From an uncultured bacterium (GTDB lineage Bacteria > Planctomycetota > UBA1135 > GCA-002686595), in contig CALLKX010000006.1 of the NCBI GenBank assembly GCA_938083085.1, forward strand, positions 62,001 through 126,000: a stretch of DNA of 64,000 nt, given 5' to 3'. Of this stretch, positions 37,277-45,363 are shown piece after piece. How positions within the stretch are numbered: the first letter of the stretch is position 1; every line of letters starts with the position of its first letter. Position numbers and translations under genes: made by a program. Under the pieces are notes generated by a model, which saw only the letters and a list, made by a program, of their open reading frames with translations, was not told the origin of the DNA and did not search any database.

Positions 37277-37672
37277 GTGAGCCGCCCCCACTGGACACCG
37301 ATCACTCGCCTCGGCGCGCTGACCCTGACGCTGGTCGGGGGTCTCGCCTCCTCGGGCTGCGATAACGCCTCTGCCTACGAGCAGCTCTCCGGCGCTCAAA
37401 TCTACGAGCGGCTCTGCACCCAGTGCCACGGGCCCGAGGGTCGCGCGCTCCACGGCCGAGGCGGGAGCTACCTCGGCAAGCGGAAGTACTGGACCCGCGC
37501 CACCCTGCTTGAGTACCTCGAGGATCCCCAGGCGTACAAGCGCAAGGCACCCCACCTCTCGTCCGCGAAGTACATGCCGCCGTTGAGTCCGTACGTGCAG
37601 GGCGAGGCCCGCGCGCGCCTCGTCGACCATGTGCTCGGCCTCATGGACGCGCTGGAGCCCAGCAAGCGCTGA
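37277..37672 (+). CDS. Monohaem c-type cytochrome lipoprotein
   Basis: I chose GTG 37277, giving 131 residues, because it directly precedes a lipoprotein signal peptide with lipobox ASSGC (Cys28). The earlier GTG at 37172 would place 35 basic residues before it. The haem motif is CTQCH (Cys47, Cys50, His51), and Met100 in KYMPPLSPY is the likely sixth ligand, as in cytochrome c class I. It should be lipid-anchored on the periplasmic side and carry electrons; no oxidase genes are adjacent. Confidence 0.85.
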   Translation: MSRPHWTPITRLGALTLTLVGGLASSGCDNASAYEQLSGAQIYERLCTQCHGPEGRALHGRGGSYLGKRKYWTRATLLEYLEDPQAYKRKAPHLSSAKYMPPLSPYVQGEARARLVDHVLGLMDALEPSKR

Positions 37673-38061
37673 TCGCCGGCGGCGAACGCCCATTCACCGG
37701 AGGCCCGCCCGCTGGGCCCCCGCCGCTGGGCCCTTCTCCGCTGGGCCCTTCTCCGCTGGGCCCCTGGCCGAGAATGGGTTGGGCCACCGAAGCTCTGCCG
37801 CTGAAGGCGTCGCGGCTGAACGCTCCGCCTCTTCAGGCTCCGCCGATGGGCGGACCGGCTCCGCCCGGGAGACCTCCAGCGCCCGTCTCCGCTGTCGCCA
37901 GCCGTGAGGAGCCCGCTGGAGCGACGAGGCTCGCGGGAAAGGACACCCGCGGTGCGTGGGAGAGCCGCGGTCCATGGAGAGCCGCGAGGAGGCGCCTCAC
38001 GCTCCGAGCACCCTGGCGATAGACGCCCGGAAGCCCGTGACACCGGCTCCCGGGGTCGGTC
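37673..38061. other. 389-bp convergent spacer
   Basis: No convincing gene is seen between the cytochrome and saccharopine-dehydrogenase-like stops. It contains the 14/15-bp tandem repeat at 37709-37763, a run of diverged CCGCTG-type units to about 37870, and a 6-bp hairpin CGCGGG/CCCGCG at 37932-37951 without a T-run. Confidence 0.6.
37709..37767. repeat. 15-bp tandem repeat, four copies
   Basis: The core CCGCTGGGCCC starts at 37709, 37723, 37738 and 37753, so the period is 14, 15 and 15 bp. It begins 37 bases after the cytochrome stop in non-coding sequence. Confidence 0.85.
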
Positions 38062-39219
38062 TCAGCCGCGGGCCTGCTCGTCGACGTAGGCGAGCTTGAC
38101 GAAGGGGCCGTTGAGGAAGGTCTCCGTGGGCACCTCGGACTGGAGCAGCGGCCCCTTGTGGCCTCCCTCGAGCACGATACGGAGCACCTCGGCGATGCCG
38201 GCCGCCGTGGTGGACTGGATGGCCCGCAGCCGCCGGCCGCCGACCTCGATGCTCGGGCAGAAGAGCGCCGCGCGCTCGGCGCGCAGGGCACCGTCCTTGT
38301 CCCGCCCCTCCACCGAGGCGTAAACCACGACCAGGTCATCCTCGACGTGCGGGATGGCGGCCTCCATGGCCTCCTGCAGGCGCGCCGGGCGGTCGTCCCC
38401 CGCGGGGATCGCCGCGAGGACGCCCTCGACCCACTCGTAGTGGCCGGGGTGCCGGAGCGTCTTGTAGTCCAGGTCCCTCACCTTGCCCGCGAGGGCCTCC
38501 GGGAGGTCCGCGGCGCCGCCAGAGGTGAGCGCCTCCTCGAAGGGGTAGCCGTGCAGCAGGACCGTCTTGCACTCCGTCAGCGACGGCAGCTCCACCGTCT
38601 TGAAGTCGCGCACCGCGATGGCGTCCTTGACGTACTCCGTCGCGACCCCAACCGGGCTCCAGGTCCAGCCGTAGAAGTGCGGCTCGGTGGCGTGGCGGGT
38701 GATGGCGCCCACGCGCATCTCGAGCTTGTCCACGGTGTCCACGCCCCAGGCCGCGGTGGCCCGCTGGAAGAGGTCGTTCCCGAGGATGTTGATGTAGCCC
38801 GGCGCGAGGCCGCACTGCAGGGCGAAGCAGGTGTCCGCGCCCTCGGCGATACCGAGCACCTCGTTCGTCTCCGCCACGTACTCGGTGAGGTTGAGGTAGT
38901 GGCACCCGTGGTCCTTCGCCAGCCGGGCCATGCGCGGTGCCTGGGCGCCGGGCAGGCAGTCCAGGATCGCAGACGCCCCGTCGAGGATCCCATCCAACTC
39001 ATCGCTGCTCCCGCTCGCGGGCATGGCGATCCCGCGGGCCGCCGGGGCGTCCGTGGGGACGTCCACGTTGGCAAAGGCGCAGGCGTCGTCCGCAGCGGCC
39101 TGGGAGAGATCGCCCAGGACGACCTCAGCCGCCATGCCGGCGTCGTTACGGAGGAGCAGGGCGAGGGCACGGCCGATGCCGCCAGAACCGGCGATGAAGA
39201 TGGTCGGACGGTTGGACAT
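38062..39219 (-). CDS. Saccharopine dehydrogenase family oxidoreductase
   Basis: The 385-residue protein begins with a Rossmann motif (IAGSGGIGRALALLL) and contains the family's CLPGAQAPRMARLAKDHGCHYLNLTEY region, then a C-terminal catalytic-like domain with CGLAPGYINILGNDL. Members act on saccharopine, carboxynorspermidine or related C-N bonds using NAD(P)H; the substrate is not clear. No lysine-pathway genes are adjacent. The start has no Shine-Dalgarno site. Confidence 0.85.
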   Translation of the reverse strand: MSNRPTIFIAGSGGIGRALALLLRNDAGMAAEVVLGDLSQAAADDACAFANVDVPTDAPAARGIAMPASGSSDELDGILDGASAILDCLPGAQAPRMARLAKDHGCHYLNLTEYVAETNEVLGIAEGADTCFALQCGLAPGYINILGNDLFQRATAAWGVDTVDKLEMRVGAITRHATEPHFYGWTWSPVGVATEYVKDAIAVRDFKTVELPSLTECKTVLLHGYPFEEALTSGGAADLPEALAGKVRDLDYKTLRHPGHYEWVEGVLAAIPAGDDRPARLQEAMEAAIPHVEDDLVVVYASVEGRDKDGALRAERAALFCPSIEVGGRRLRAIQSTTAAGIAEVLRIVLEGGHKGPLLQSEVPTETFLNGPFVKLAYVDEQARG

Positions 39220-39435
39220 GGGAGTTTCGATGGGGTCTGAGATCCGGAAAGCGGGCGAGGAGAATAGCTGATGACCCTGCTCGCAGAGACCCGGCGGAGG
39301 TCGAATCTGCCCCGCCAGCCCCCCCTTCGCCAGCGGGGAGCCGTGGCGCCACCCGGAGGGGTCGTTCCGGCTGCACCGTGACTCAGGCGGATACGCGCGC
39401 GGCGGAGCGCCGCACCACCGCCGGACGCCACCAGC

Positions 39436-39849
39436 TCACGCCGGATCCCAGACGAACTCGACAGGCATCTCGACCGAGCTGCCCAGGGTCGCGTGCACGG
39501 GACATCCGAGCGCCGCCTTCTCGAGCGCCGCGCGGGCCTGCGCGTCGAAGGTGCCAGGGATCTCGATCGTCACCTCGATGCGCGCGATCCGTCGCACAGG
39601 GTCCGCGGCCATGACCTTGGAGGCCGAGGCCGTGGCGCGGGTCAGATCCCACCCGTGCCGCTCGGCCACGATGCCCATGATCGTGAGCATGCACGAGGCC
39701 AGCCCCGTGGCCACGAGGTCCGTGGGCGAGAAGGACTCGCCCCTACCCTGGTTGTCCACCGGCGCGTCCGTCACCAGAGTTGTGCCCGACTGGAGGTGGC
39801 TCGCCTCGGTCCGAAGCTCACCGCGATAGCTGCTCTTGATCGTCGTCAT
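39436..39849 (-). CDS. OsmC/Ohr-family protein
   Basis: The 137-residue protein has the two family cysteines, Cys53 in GLASCMLTIMG and Cys116 in LGCPVHATL, which in Ohr/OsmC reduce organic hydroperoxides with thiols. The SFSPTDLVATGLASC region is typical of the OsmC branch. It starts 12 bases past the amidohydrolase homologue, so the two are probably co-transcribed. Confidence 0.92.
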   Translation of the reverse strand: MTTIKSSYRGELRTEASHLQSGTTLVTDAPVDNQGRGESFSPTDLVATGLASCMLTIMGIVAERHGWDLTRATASASKVMAADPVRRIARIEVTIEIPGTFDAQARAALEKAALGCPVHATLGSSVEMPVEFVWDPA

Positions 39850-39861
39850 GGGGGTAGGCGC

Positions 39862-41604
39862 TCAGCGCGCGTCGTGGAGGATCTCTCCGTTCACCACGGT
39901 CATGAGGACCGTGGCGTCCAGTGCACGGCGCGCGTCGCCCTGGCCCAGCTGGGTCAGGTCCACGTCGAGCACCGTGAGGTCGCCACCATAGCCCCTGGCG
40001 AGGAGCCCGCGGCGATCCTCCTGGGTCGCCGCGAAGGCCGCCCCGGAGGTCATCCCGCCGAGGACCTCGTTCGCCGTCAGACCCTCCCCGACGATGAACC
40101 CCGAGGCGGCCGGTTCGGAGGCGGACCGCCGGCTCACACCGGCGAAGAACGTCAAGCGCGGGTCGGTGGCGCCCGCCGGATACCCGCTCCCCAGCGCGAG
40201 GGGCTGGGACGACGCAGCGAGCAAGCTCCGCCACGCCTGCAACCCGAGCGCACGGTCCCTCCCCAAGCGCTCCGCGGCCCACACGGCCTGGCGCGCCAAA
40301 CGGGCAGGCTGCACCGACGGCACGATCGCGAGAGGACCCAGACGCGACCGCTCCGCCGAGGTGCTCAGATCGAGGCCCTCCAGACGAGGCCGCAGGCCAA
40401 TGAACCCGGGGACGTCCGAACGGACGCGATCGTAGATGTCGATGGCGAGCCCCACGGCGCGATCCCCGGCGCACTGGATCGCCGGCTGGCGCCCCAGCCG
40501 GGCCGCTCCGGTCACAAGGTCACTCGCCCTGGCGAATCCAACCGAGAGGGTTCCCCGCTCCCCCGGAGGGACCTTGTAGGCCTCGCCCAGCGCCGCACCG
40601 CCCGCAGCGAGGGACCCATCCAAGCGGAGGGATACGCCGACCATCACGAATCGGTCCGCGCCGATGGGGTCGCGCTCCCACACGCTCCACTCCTCCGCTG
40701 ACGCATCAACTCCGGCGTCGAGGTACCCAACGACACGGATCCGGAGGCGTCCGTCAGCGCGCAGCTGCGCGAGGGCTCGCGCCTCGCCGGAGTCCAGCCC
40801 CATGACGTGAACGCAGGTCACGCCCGCCCCAAGGAGAACCTCCTGCGCACGGAGGATCCGCCGCGCGCGGTCCTCGCCAGTCGGCGCAGGGAGACCCGCT
40901 TGGACCGCGTCCGCGCCCGCGCCAGCGAGCCAGCCGCCCGAGCCAGCCGCCCGCGCGCCGGCCTGATCGCCGGACGCCTTCGACCCGCCATCCCCCAGTC
41001 CGCTAGCGGACCAGCCGGCCTCGTTCAGCAGGATCCCCTCCCCCGACACCTCGCGGAGGATCACCGGATGATCCGGGAGCGCAACGGTGATCGCCACCGC
41101 GAGCGAGCGACGCGCTTCGGCCGTAGCGCCGCCGACCTCGACTGAGTGCCACCCGCCAGCCCGGACCCAGCGCCCCGCGGGGAGCGCCGCCGCGCGGGCC
41201 TGCAGGGCCTGAATGAGCTCCGACACGTCAGCGCACCCCGAGAGTTCCACGTGCTCGAGGTCGCGCCCGAGCCGCTCCAGCTCACCGTGGGCGTCCTGGA
41301 ACCCGGGGTAGATGAAGCCCCCGGTCAGGTCGACCCGTCGGGCCCCGCGACCGGCCTCCAGTGAGGCGAGCTCACCCTCGTTTCCGATCCCAACGATTCG
41401 CCCCCCTTGCACCAGGATCGCGGAGGAAGAGCCCTGCCGCCTCAGCGGCTCCGCCCGTCGGCCGTCAAATCCCGCGAACACCGTCCCGCCCGTGAAGAGC
41501 GTGGCCCGGCGAGGCTCCTGCGCGGCGAGAGCGCCCCCGACGAGGGGCAACCCGACGAGGCCGAGGAGGGCGAGCGAATGGAGGAACCGGAGCAGGTGTC
41601 GCAT
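39862..41604 (-). CDS. Secreted YtcJ-type amidohydrolase homologue lacking metal ligands
   Basis: The ATG at 41604 gives 580 residues with a Sec signal peptide ending near AxA-QEP (residue 28). The YtcJ/Amidohydro_3 order is kept, but each metal position differs. The first HxH reads DAHGEL (Glu108 for the second His), the usual HAIGD reads QCAGD (Gln377), the usual RIEH reads RLEG (Gly410), and the usual GSDxP reads GSGYP (Gly474). It is therefore probably a non-hydrolytic binding protein or a family with altered chemistry. The frame stays open upstream through the SDR gene, which I rejected as coding. OsmC follows directly. Confidence 0.75.
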   Translation of the reverse strand: MRHLLRFLHSLALLGLVGLPLVGGALAAQEPRRATLFTGGTVFAGFDGRRAEPLRRQGSSSAILVQGGRIVGIGNEGELASLEAGRGARRVDLTGGFIYPGFQDAHGELERLGRDLEHVELSGCADVSELIQALQARAAALPAGRWVRAGGWHSVEVGGATAEARRSLAVAITVALPDHPVILREVSGEGILLNEAGWSASGLGDGGSKASGDQAGARAAGSGGWLAGAGADAVQAGLPAPTGEDRARRILRAQEVLLGAGVTCVHVMGLDSGEARALAQLRADGRLRIRVVGYLDAGVDASAEEWSVWERDPIGADRFVMVGVSLRLDGSLAAGGAALGEAYKVPPGERGTLSVGFARASDLVTGAARLGRQPAIQCAGDRAVGLAIDIYDRVRSDVPGFIGLRPRLEGLDLSTSAERSRLGPLAIVPSVQPARLARQAVWAAERLGRDRALGLQAWRSLLAASSQPLALGSGYPAGATDPRLTFFAGVSRRSASEPAASGFIVGEGLTANEVLGGMTSGAAFAATQEDRRGLLARGYGGDLTVLDVDLTQLGQGDARRALDATVLMTVVNGEILHDAR

Positions 41605-41634
41605 GGGGAGAGTCCGGAGCGAGGAGAACCGGCC

Positions 41635-41670
41635 GGCTGAGCCAGCGGGCTGAGCCAGCGGGCTGAGCCA
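41635..41670. repeat. 13-bp tandem repeat upstream of the amidohydrolase homologue
   Basis: GGCTGAGCCAGCG repeats at 41635 and 41648 with a partial third unit at 41661, inside the 186-bp divergent spacer. Confidence 0.85.
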
Positions 41671-41778
41671 GATTCGGATCCGGCGGGAAGCCATCCGCTG
41701 GGGACATCGTGCCCGGCTCCCTGGCCGGGGCGCAAGGTCTGCAGGGCAGCGCTGCCCCCCCGAGGGCCCGGACGAGGC

Positions 41779-41784
41779 TACACT
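41779..41784 (+). promoter_or_regulatory. -10 box TACACT for the leaderless SDR gene
   Basis: TACACT is followed by six C bases and then the ATG at 41791. No -35 is evident. Confidence 0.55.
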
Positions 41785-41790
41785 CCCCCC

Positions 41791-42555
41791 ATGAACGATC
41801 AGCAGGCACACCTCCCGCTCGCCGGCCGGCGCGCGGTGGTCACCGGCGCGTCGTCCGGAATCGGTCGGGCCACCGCCCGGGCCCTCACCGCCGCTGGCGC
41901 CAGTGTCCACCTGGTGGCGCGCCGCGAGGACCGGCTCCGTGAGCTGGCCGAGGAGCTTGGCCCGGGCACCACCTGCTCCGCCGCCGACGTCCGCGATGCC
42001 GCCGCCGTGGCCGATGTCTTCGCCAACGAGGCCTTCGACCTCGTCGTCGCCAACGCGGGCCTCGGTCGAGGCGTCGCGCCCCTCCACGAAGGGGACACGG
42101 ACGATTGGGCCGATATGATCGACACCAACGTCAAGGGCGTCCTGCACACCGCCCGCGCGGCGCTCCCCGCCCTGCGCGCCGCTGGCCACGGAGATCTCGT
42201 GCTGCTCGGCAGCGTCGCCGGCCGCCAGGTCTATCCTGGCGGCAACGTCTACAACGCGTCCAAGCACGCGGTCCGAGCCATCTACGAGGCCCTGCGCCTG
42301 GACGAGTTCGGCTCTGGCATCCGCTTCACCACGGTCGACCCCGGCCTCGTTGAGACGGAGTTCAGCCTGGTTCGCCTCGGCGACCAAGAGGCCGCCGACC
42401 GCGTCTACGATGGGATGACTCCCCTCACACCAGAAGACGTCGCGGACGCCATCCGCTACGCCGTCACCCGCCCGCCCCACGTGAACATCGGTGAGATCGT
42501 CCTCTGGCCTACAGAACAGGCCAGCACCCGTGACGTCCACCGCAGCGGCCACTGA
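41791..42555 (+). CDS. Short-chain dehydrogenase/reductase
   Basis: The 254-residue classical SDR has the cofactor motif TGASSGIGRATARAL near residue 19, NAG, the catalytic Ser in LLGSVAG and the YNASKHA Tyr/Lys pair. It resembles the YdfG/serine-3-dehydrogenase branch, including the C-terminal GEIVLWPTEQA segment. NADP is likely; the substrate is unknown. The S1-domain gene starts 27 bases downstream. Confidence 0.92.
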   Translation: MNDQQAHLPLAGRRAVVTGASSGIGRATARALTAAGASVHLVARREDRLRELAEELGPGTTCSAADVRDAAAVADVFANEAFDLVVANAGLGRGVAPLHEGDTDDWADMIDTNVKGVLHTARAALPALRAAGHGDLVLLGSVAGRQVYPGGNVYNASKHAVRAIYEALRLDEFGSGIRFTTVDPGLVETEFSLVRLGDQEAADRVYDGMTPLTPEDVADAIRYAVTRPPHVNIGEIVLWPTEQASTRDVHRSGH

Positions 42556-42582
42556 GCCGATCCGAAGAAGAAGAACCCAGAC

Positions 42583-43785
42583 ATGTCCCAAGACTCGCTC
42601 GACAAGGAAATCCAAGCCGCCCTCGATGGCGTCGACCTCCAGGCCCTAGGCAACAGTCCCGAAGAGGACGGCTCGGACTCAGGCGGAAAGGCCGGTCGCG
42701 GCAAGGACGACCTGATGCCTGGCACGGTGGCGGGCGTCAGCGGTGACGACGTGATCGTTGATCTCGGGCCGCGCATGCAGGGCGTCTGCCCGCTGACCGA
42801 GTTCGAGGACAAGCCCAGCGTTGGGGCCAAGTTCCGCTTCATGCTCCGGGGCAGGGAGGACGACCTCTGGCTCCTCTCGATGCGCGCGGCCAAGGAGCTC
42901 GAGGCTTGGGAGCAACTCCAGGTTGGCTCACGGACAAAGGCCCGCGTCACGGGTCAGAACCAGGGTGGCCTGACCCTGAAGATCGGCGCCCACGAGGCCT
43001 TCATGCCCATGAGCCAGGTCTCCGTACGACGGGACGTGGAGGGCTCGGAGATGCTCGGGCAGACCCTCATCTGCGAGGTGATGGAGATTGACCGCTCCCG
43101 GAACCGCGTCCTGCTGTCCCGCAGGCGTGTCGAGGAGGGCGAGCGCATGGAGGCGATCGCCGAGAAGATGGGCGGCCTCGAGCCCGGCGCCAAGATGAAG
43201 GGCAAGGTCATGCGGATCGAGCCCTTCGGCGCGTTCGTCGACATCGGCGGCATCGAGGGCATGGTTCACGTGAGCCAGATCTCACGCCAGCGCGTCGAGA
43301 AGATCGACGAGGTCCTCAAGGTCGGTCAGCAGGTCGACGTGATGATCCTCGAGCTCAAGGAGGGCGGTAAGAAGATCTCCCTTGGGATGAAGCAGCTCGA
43401 GCCGGACCCCTGGGACGAGGTCCCCCACAAGCTCAACATCGACGGGCAGGTCACCGGCAAGGTCACCCGCCTGATGGACTTCGGCGCCTTCGTCGAGGTG
43501 TTCCCCGGCGTTGAGGGGCTGCTACACATCTCGCAGATCTCCACCGAACGCGTGGTCAACCTCCAGAAGGTCCTCTCCATCGGGGAGGAAGTGACGGTCC
43601 GGGTCACCTCCATCGACCCTGGTGCCCAGCGCATCAGCCTCTCGCGGCTCGACCCGCGCGGGGCTCAGCTCGGATCGGAGGACTCGGTGGACACCTCGAC
43701 CATCCAGCAGGCCCTGAACAGCTCCAGGGGCAACCTCGGGACGAACCTCGGCGACCTCTTCAAGAAGGCGCTGGGCGACAGCTGA
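42583..43785 (+). CDS. S1-domain RNA-binding protein (ribosomal S1-like, four S1 domains)
   Basis: The 400-residue protein has a Ser/Asp-rich N-terminus and four S1 OB-fold repeats (about 44-105, 116-185, 200-272 and 288-360). The last two are the most canonical (PFGAFVDIGGIEGMVHVSQIS and DFGAFVEVFPGVEGLLHISQIS). Planctomycetes and others carry such shortened S1 proteins besides or instead of full RpsA, so it may be the ribosomal S1 or an RNA-binding homologue. A purine-rich GAAGAAGAAGAA precedes the ATG. Confidence 0.85.
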   Translation: MSQDSLDKEIQAALDGVDLQALGNSPEEDGSDSGGKAGRGKDDLMPGTVAGVSGDDVIVDLGPRMQGVCPLTEFEDKPSVGAKFRFMLRGREDDLWLLSMRAAKELEAWEQLQVGSRTKARVTGQNQGGLTLKIGAHEAFMPMSQVSVRRDVEGSEMLGQTLICEVMEIDRSRNRVLLSRRRVEEGERMEAIAEKMGGLEPGAKMKGKVMRIEPFGAFVDIGGIEGMVHVSQISRQRVEKIDEVLKVGQQVDVMILELKEGGKKISLGMKQLEPDPWDEVPHKLNIDGQVTGKVTRLMDFGAFVEVFPGVEGLLHISQISTERVVNLQKVLSIGEEVTVRVTSIDPGAQRISLSRLDPRGAQLGSEDSVDTSTIQQALNSSRGNLGTNLGDLFKKALGDS

Positions 43786-43789
43786 GAGG

Positions 43790-44359
43790 TCAGGCGCCGG
43801 CTCGCATCGCAGCGACCGGCAGCACGAGGACCATCTGGACGGGGGCATCGGCCCCCATGCGGAGGGCGGCGCGGCCCACGATCAGCGGCGCCCCCTCTTC
43901 ATACTTGAGCATCGGGGGGACGTTGGGCTGGACGCCCTGGCAGCCCTCGAACTCCACCCTGACGCGGATCATCCCCAGCACCTCCACGGCGGACTGGAGT
44001 GCACCGGCCACGAAGGCGCCGACCTCGAGAATCGCCTCGCGTAGCGGCCCCTCCACCTCGCCCCGCTCCTGGAGCTCGGCAATCTGAGCCGCGCCGGCCA
44101 TCATGAGGTTCCCCCCGAGTGAGATGGACTCGGCGAGGGGGATCAGCAGCGTGCCGTGTTCTTCTGCGCCATCGTTATCGAAGGCGAACCGGAAGGAGAT
44201 GTAGACCCCCTCCTGCGACGCCGGTAGATCCTCACGTTCCTCAAAGGTGACCGAGTCCACCTGGATCTCCCGATCGCAGAGCATCGAGAGGTCTCCCCCG
44301 ATCCGCCGGAACATCTCTCCCACCCCGAGGGTTGATTCGATCGCGCTTGTAGAGCTCAC
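43790..44359 (-). CDS. CheC/CheX/FliY-like domain protein
   Basis: The region from about residue 25 resembles the CheC/CheX/FliY phosphatase fold: GTLLIPLAESISLGGNLM, then EAILEVGAFVAGALQSAVEVL and a closing set of strands. I start it at GTG 44359 (189 residues); the frame is open to 44548 through panB. A 16-bp palindrome overlaps this start codon. The S1 gene ends four bases away on the other strand. There are no chemotaxis or flagellar genes in the window, so the family call is tentative. Confidence 0.5.
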   Translation of the reverse strand: MSSTSAIESTLGVGEMFRRIGGDLSMLCDREIQVDSVTFEEREDLPASQEGVYISFRFAFDNDGAEEHGTLLIPLAESISLGGNLMMAGAAQIAELQERGEVEGPLREAILEVGAFVAGALQSAVEVLGMIRVRVEFEGCQGVQPNVPPMLKYEEGAPLIVGRAALRMGADAPVQMVLVLPVAAMRAGA

Positions 44360-44373
44360 GAAGGAGCCTTCGT
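44358..44373. promoter_or_regulatory. Palindrome at the CheC-like start
   Basis: ACGAAGG-AG-CCTTCGT, two 7-bp arms around a 2-bp centre, covers the start codon region. It may be an operator or block translation initiation. Confidence 0.45.
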
Positions 44374-44468
44374 CGAGCGCGCATGCGGATCTGAAGGAGA
44401 CCCCCGCCCTGCAGACGGGCTCTCTCAAACGGTCCCACCTTGATCCACCCCAGCGGGCGGGGAGCGAC

Positions 44469-45314
44469 CTAGTAGGACTCGTCGTCGCGCGGGAAGTCGC
44501 GCCCGCGGACGTCGGCAGAGAAGCGCTCGAAGGCGCTCCGCATCTCATCCGCCAGGTTCCCGTAGCGACGCACGAAGCGAGGGTTGAAGCGCGTGCAGAT
44601 CCCGAGCATGTCGTGGCTCACGAGGATCTGACCGTCGCAGCCCCCGCCCGCACCGATGCCGATCACGGGCACGCTCACGCTCTCGGTGACCTCGCGCGCG
44701 AGGGCCGCGGGGACCTTCTCGAGGACGATGGAGAACACCCCCGCCTGCTCGAGCAGCTTCGCGTCACGGCGCAGCTCATCGGCCTCCTTCTCCTCCGTGG
44801 CGCGCACCTGGTAGGTGCCGAACTTGTGGATGGACTGGGGCGTGAGCCCGAGGTGCCCCATCACGGGGATGCCGACGTCGACGATCCGGCGCACGGTCTC
44901 AGCCACGACCCGACCGCCCTCGAGCTTGACCGCCTCGGCCCCGGCCTCCTTCACCATCCGACCGGCGTTCCGCAGGGCCTCGTCGGAGTTGACCTGATAG
45001 GACATGAAGGGCAGGTCCGCCACCACGAGCGCCCGCTCGACCCCGCGGCGAACCAGGGACGCGTGATAGACCATGTGCTCCATGGTCACCGTCACCGTCG
45101 TCTCCAACCCCTGCATGACGGTCGACACCGAGTCACCGACGAGGATCAGGTCCACGCCGGCCTGGTCCAGCAACTGGGCCATGGTGTAGTCGTACGCCGT
45201 CAGGGCCGCGATCGGCGTCCCCGCCTCCTTCATCTGGGTCAGGAGGTTGGTCGTGACCTTTCGGCCAGTGAACTCCGTCGACTCCGCGTTGCCGTGTTCA
45301 GGGTGCTGGGACAT
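44469..45314 (-). CDS. panB: 3-methyl-2-oxobutanoate hydroxymethyltransferase
   Basis: The 281-residue protein matches PanB: GDSVSTVMQG near the N-terminus, the metal and ketoacid site regions MSYQVNSDEALRNAGR and AVKLEGG, then GHLGLTPQS and GIGAGGGCDGQILVSHD. It makes ketopantoate for pantothenate and CoA synthesis. Other pan genes are not nearby. The -10 TACAAC at 45322-45327 ends seven bases before its ATG. Confidence 0.95.
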   Translation of the reverse strand: MSQHPEHGNAESTEFTGRKVTTNLLTQMKEAGTPIAALTAYDYTMAQLLDQAGVDLILVGDSVSTVMQGLETTVTVTMEHMVYHASLVRRGVERALVVADLPFMSYQVNSDEALRNAGRMVKEAGAEAVKLEGGRVVAETVRRIVDVGIPVMGHLGLTPQSIHKFGTYQVRATEEKEADELRRDAKLLEQAGVFSIVLEKVPAALAREVTESVSVPVIGIGAGGGCDGQILVSHDMLGICTRFNPRFVRRYGNLADEMRSAFERFSADVRGRDFPRDDESY

Positions 45315-45321
45315 GGACGAG

Positions 45322-45327
45322 GTTGTA
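45322..45327 (-). promoter_or_regulatory. -10 box TACAAC for leaderless panB
   Basis: TACAAC ends seven bases before the panB ATG at 45314 in the 49-bp gap behind the flavoprotein stop. Confidence 0.55.
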
Positions 45328-45363
45328 CCAACTGGGGGCCGAGAGCGTCGCCGCTCGGCCCCA

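Noticed and set aside
37694-37975. Small minus-strand gene in the 37.7-38.0 kb spacer
   Set aside because: The product is only pentapeptide repeats and basic low complexity, with no start signal.
41605-42615. Upstream extension of the amidohydrolase frame
   Set aside because: It is antisense to the SDR, and the internal ATG at 41604 starts a proper signal peptide.
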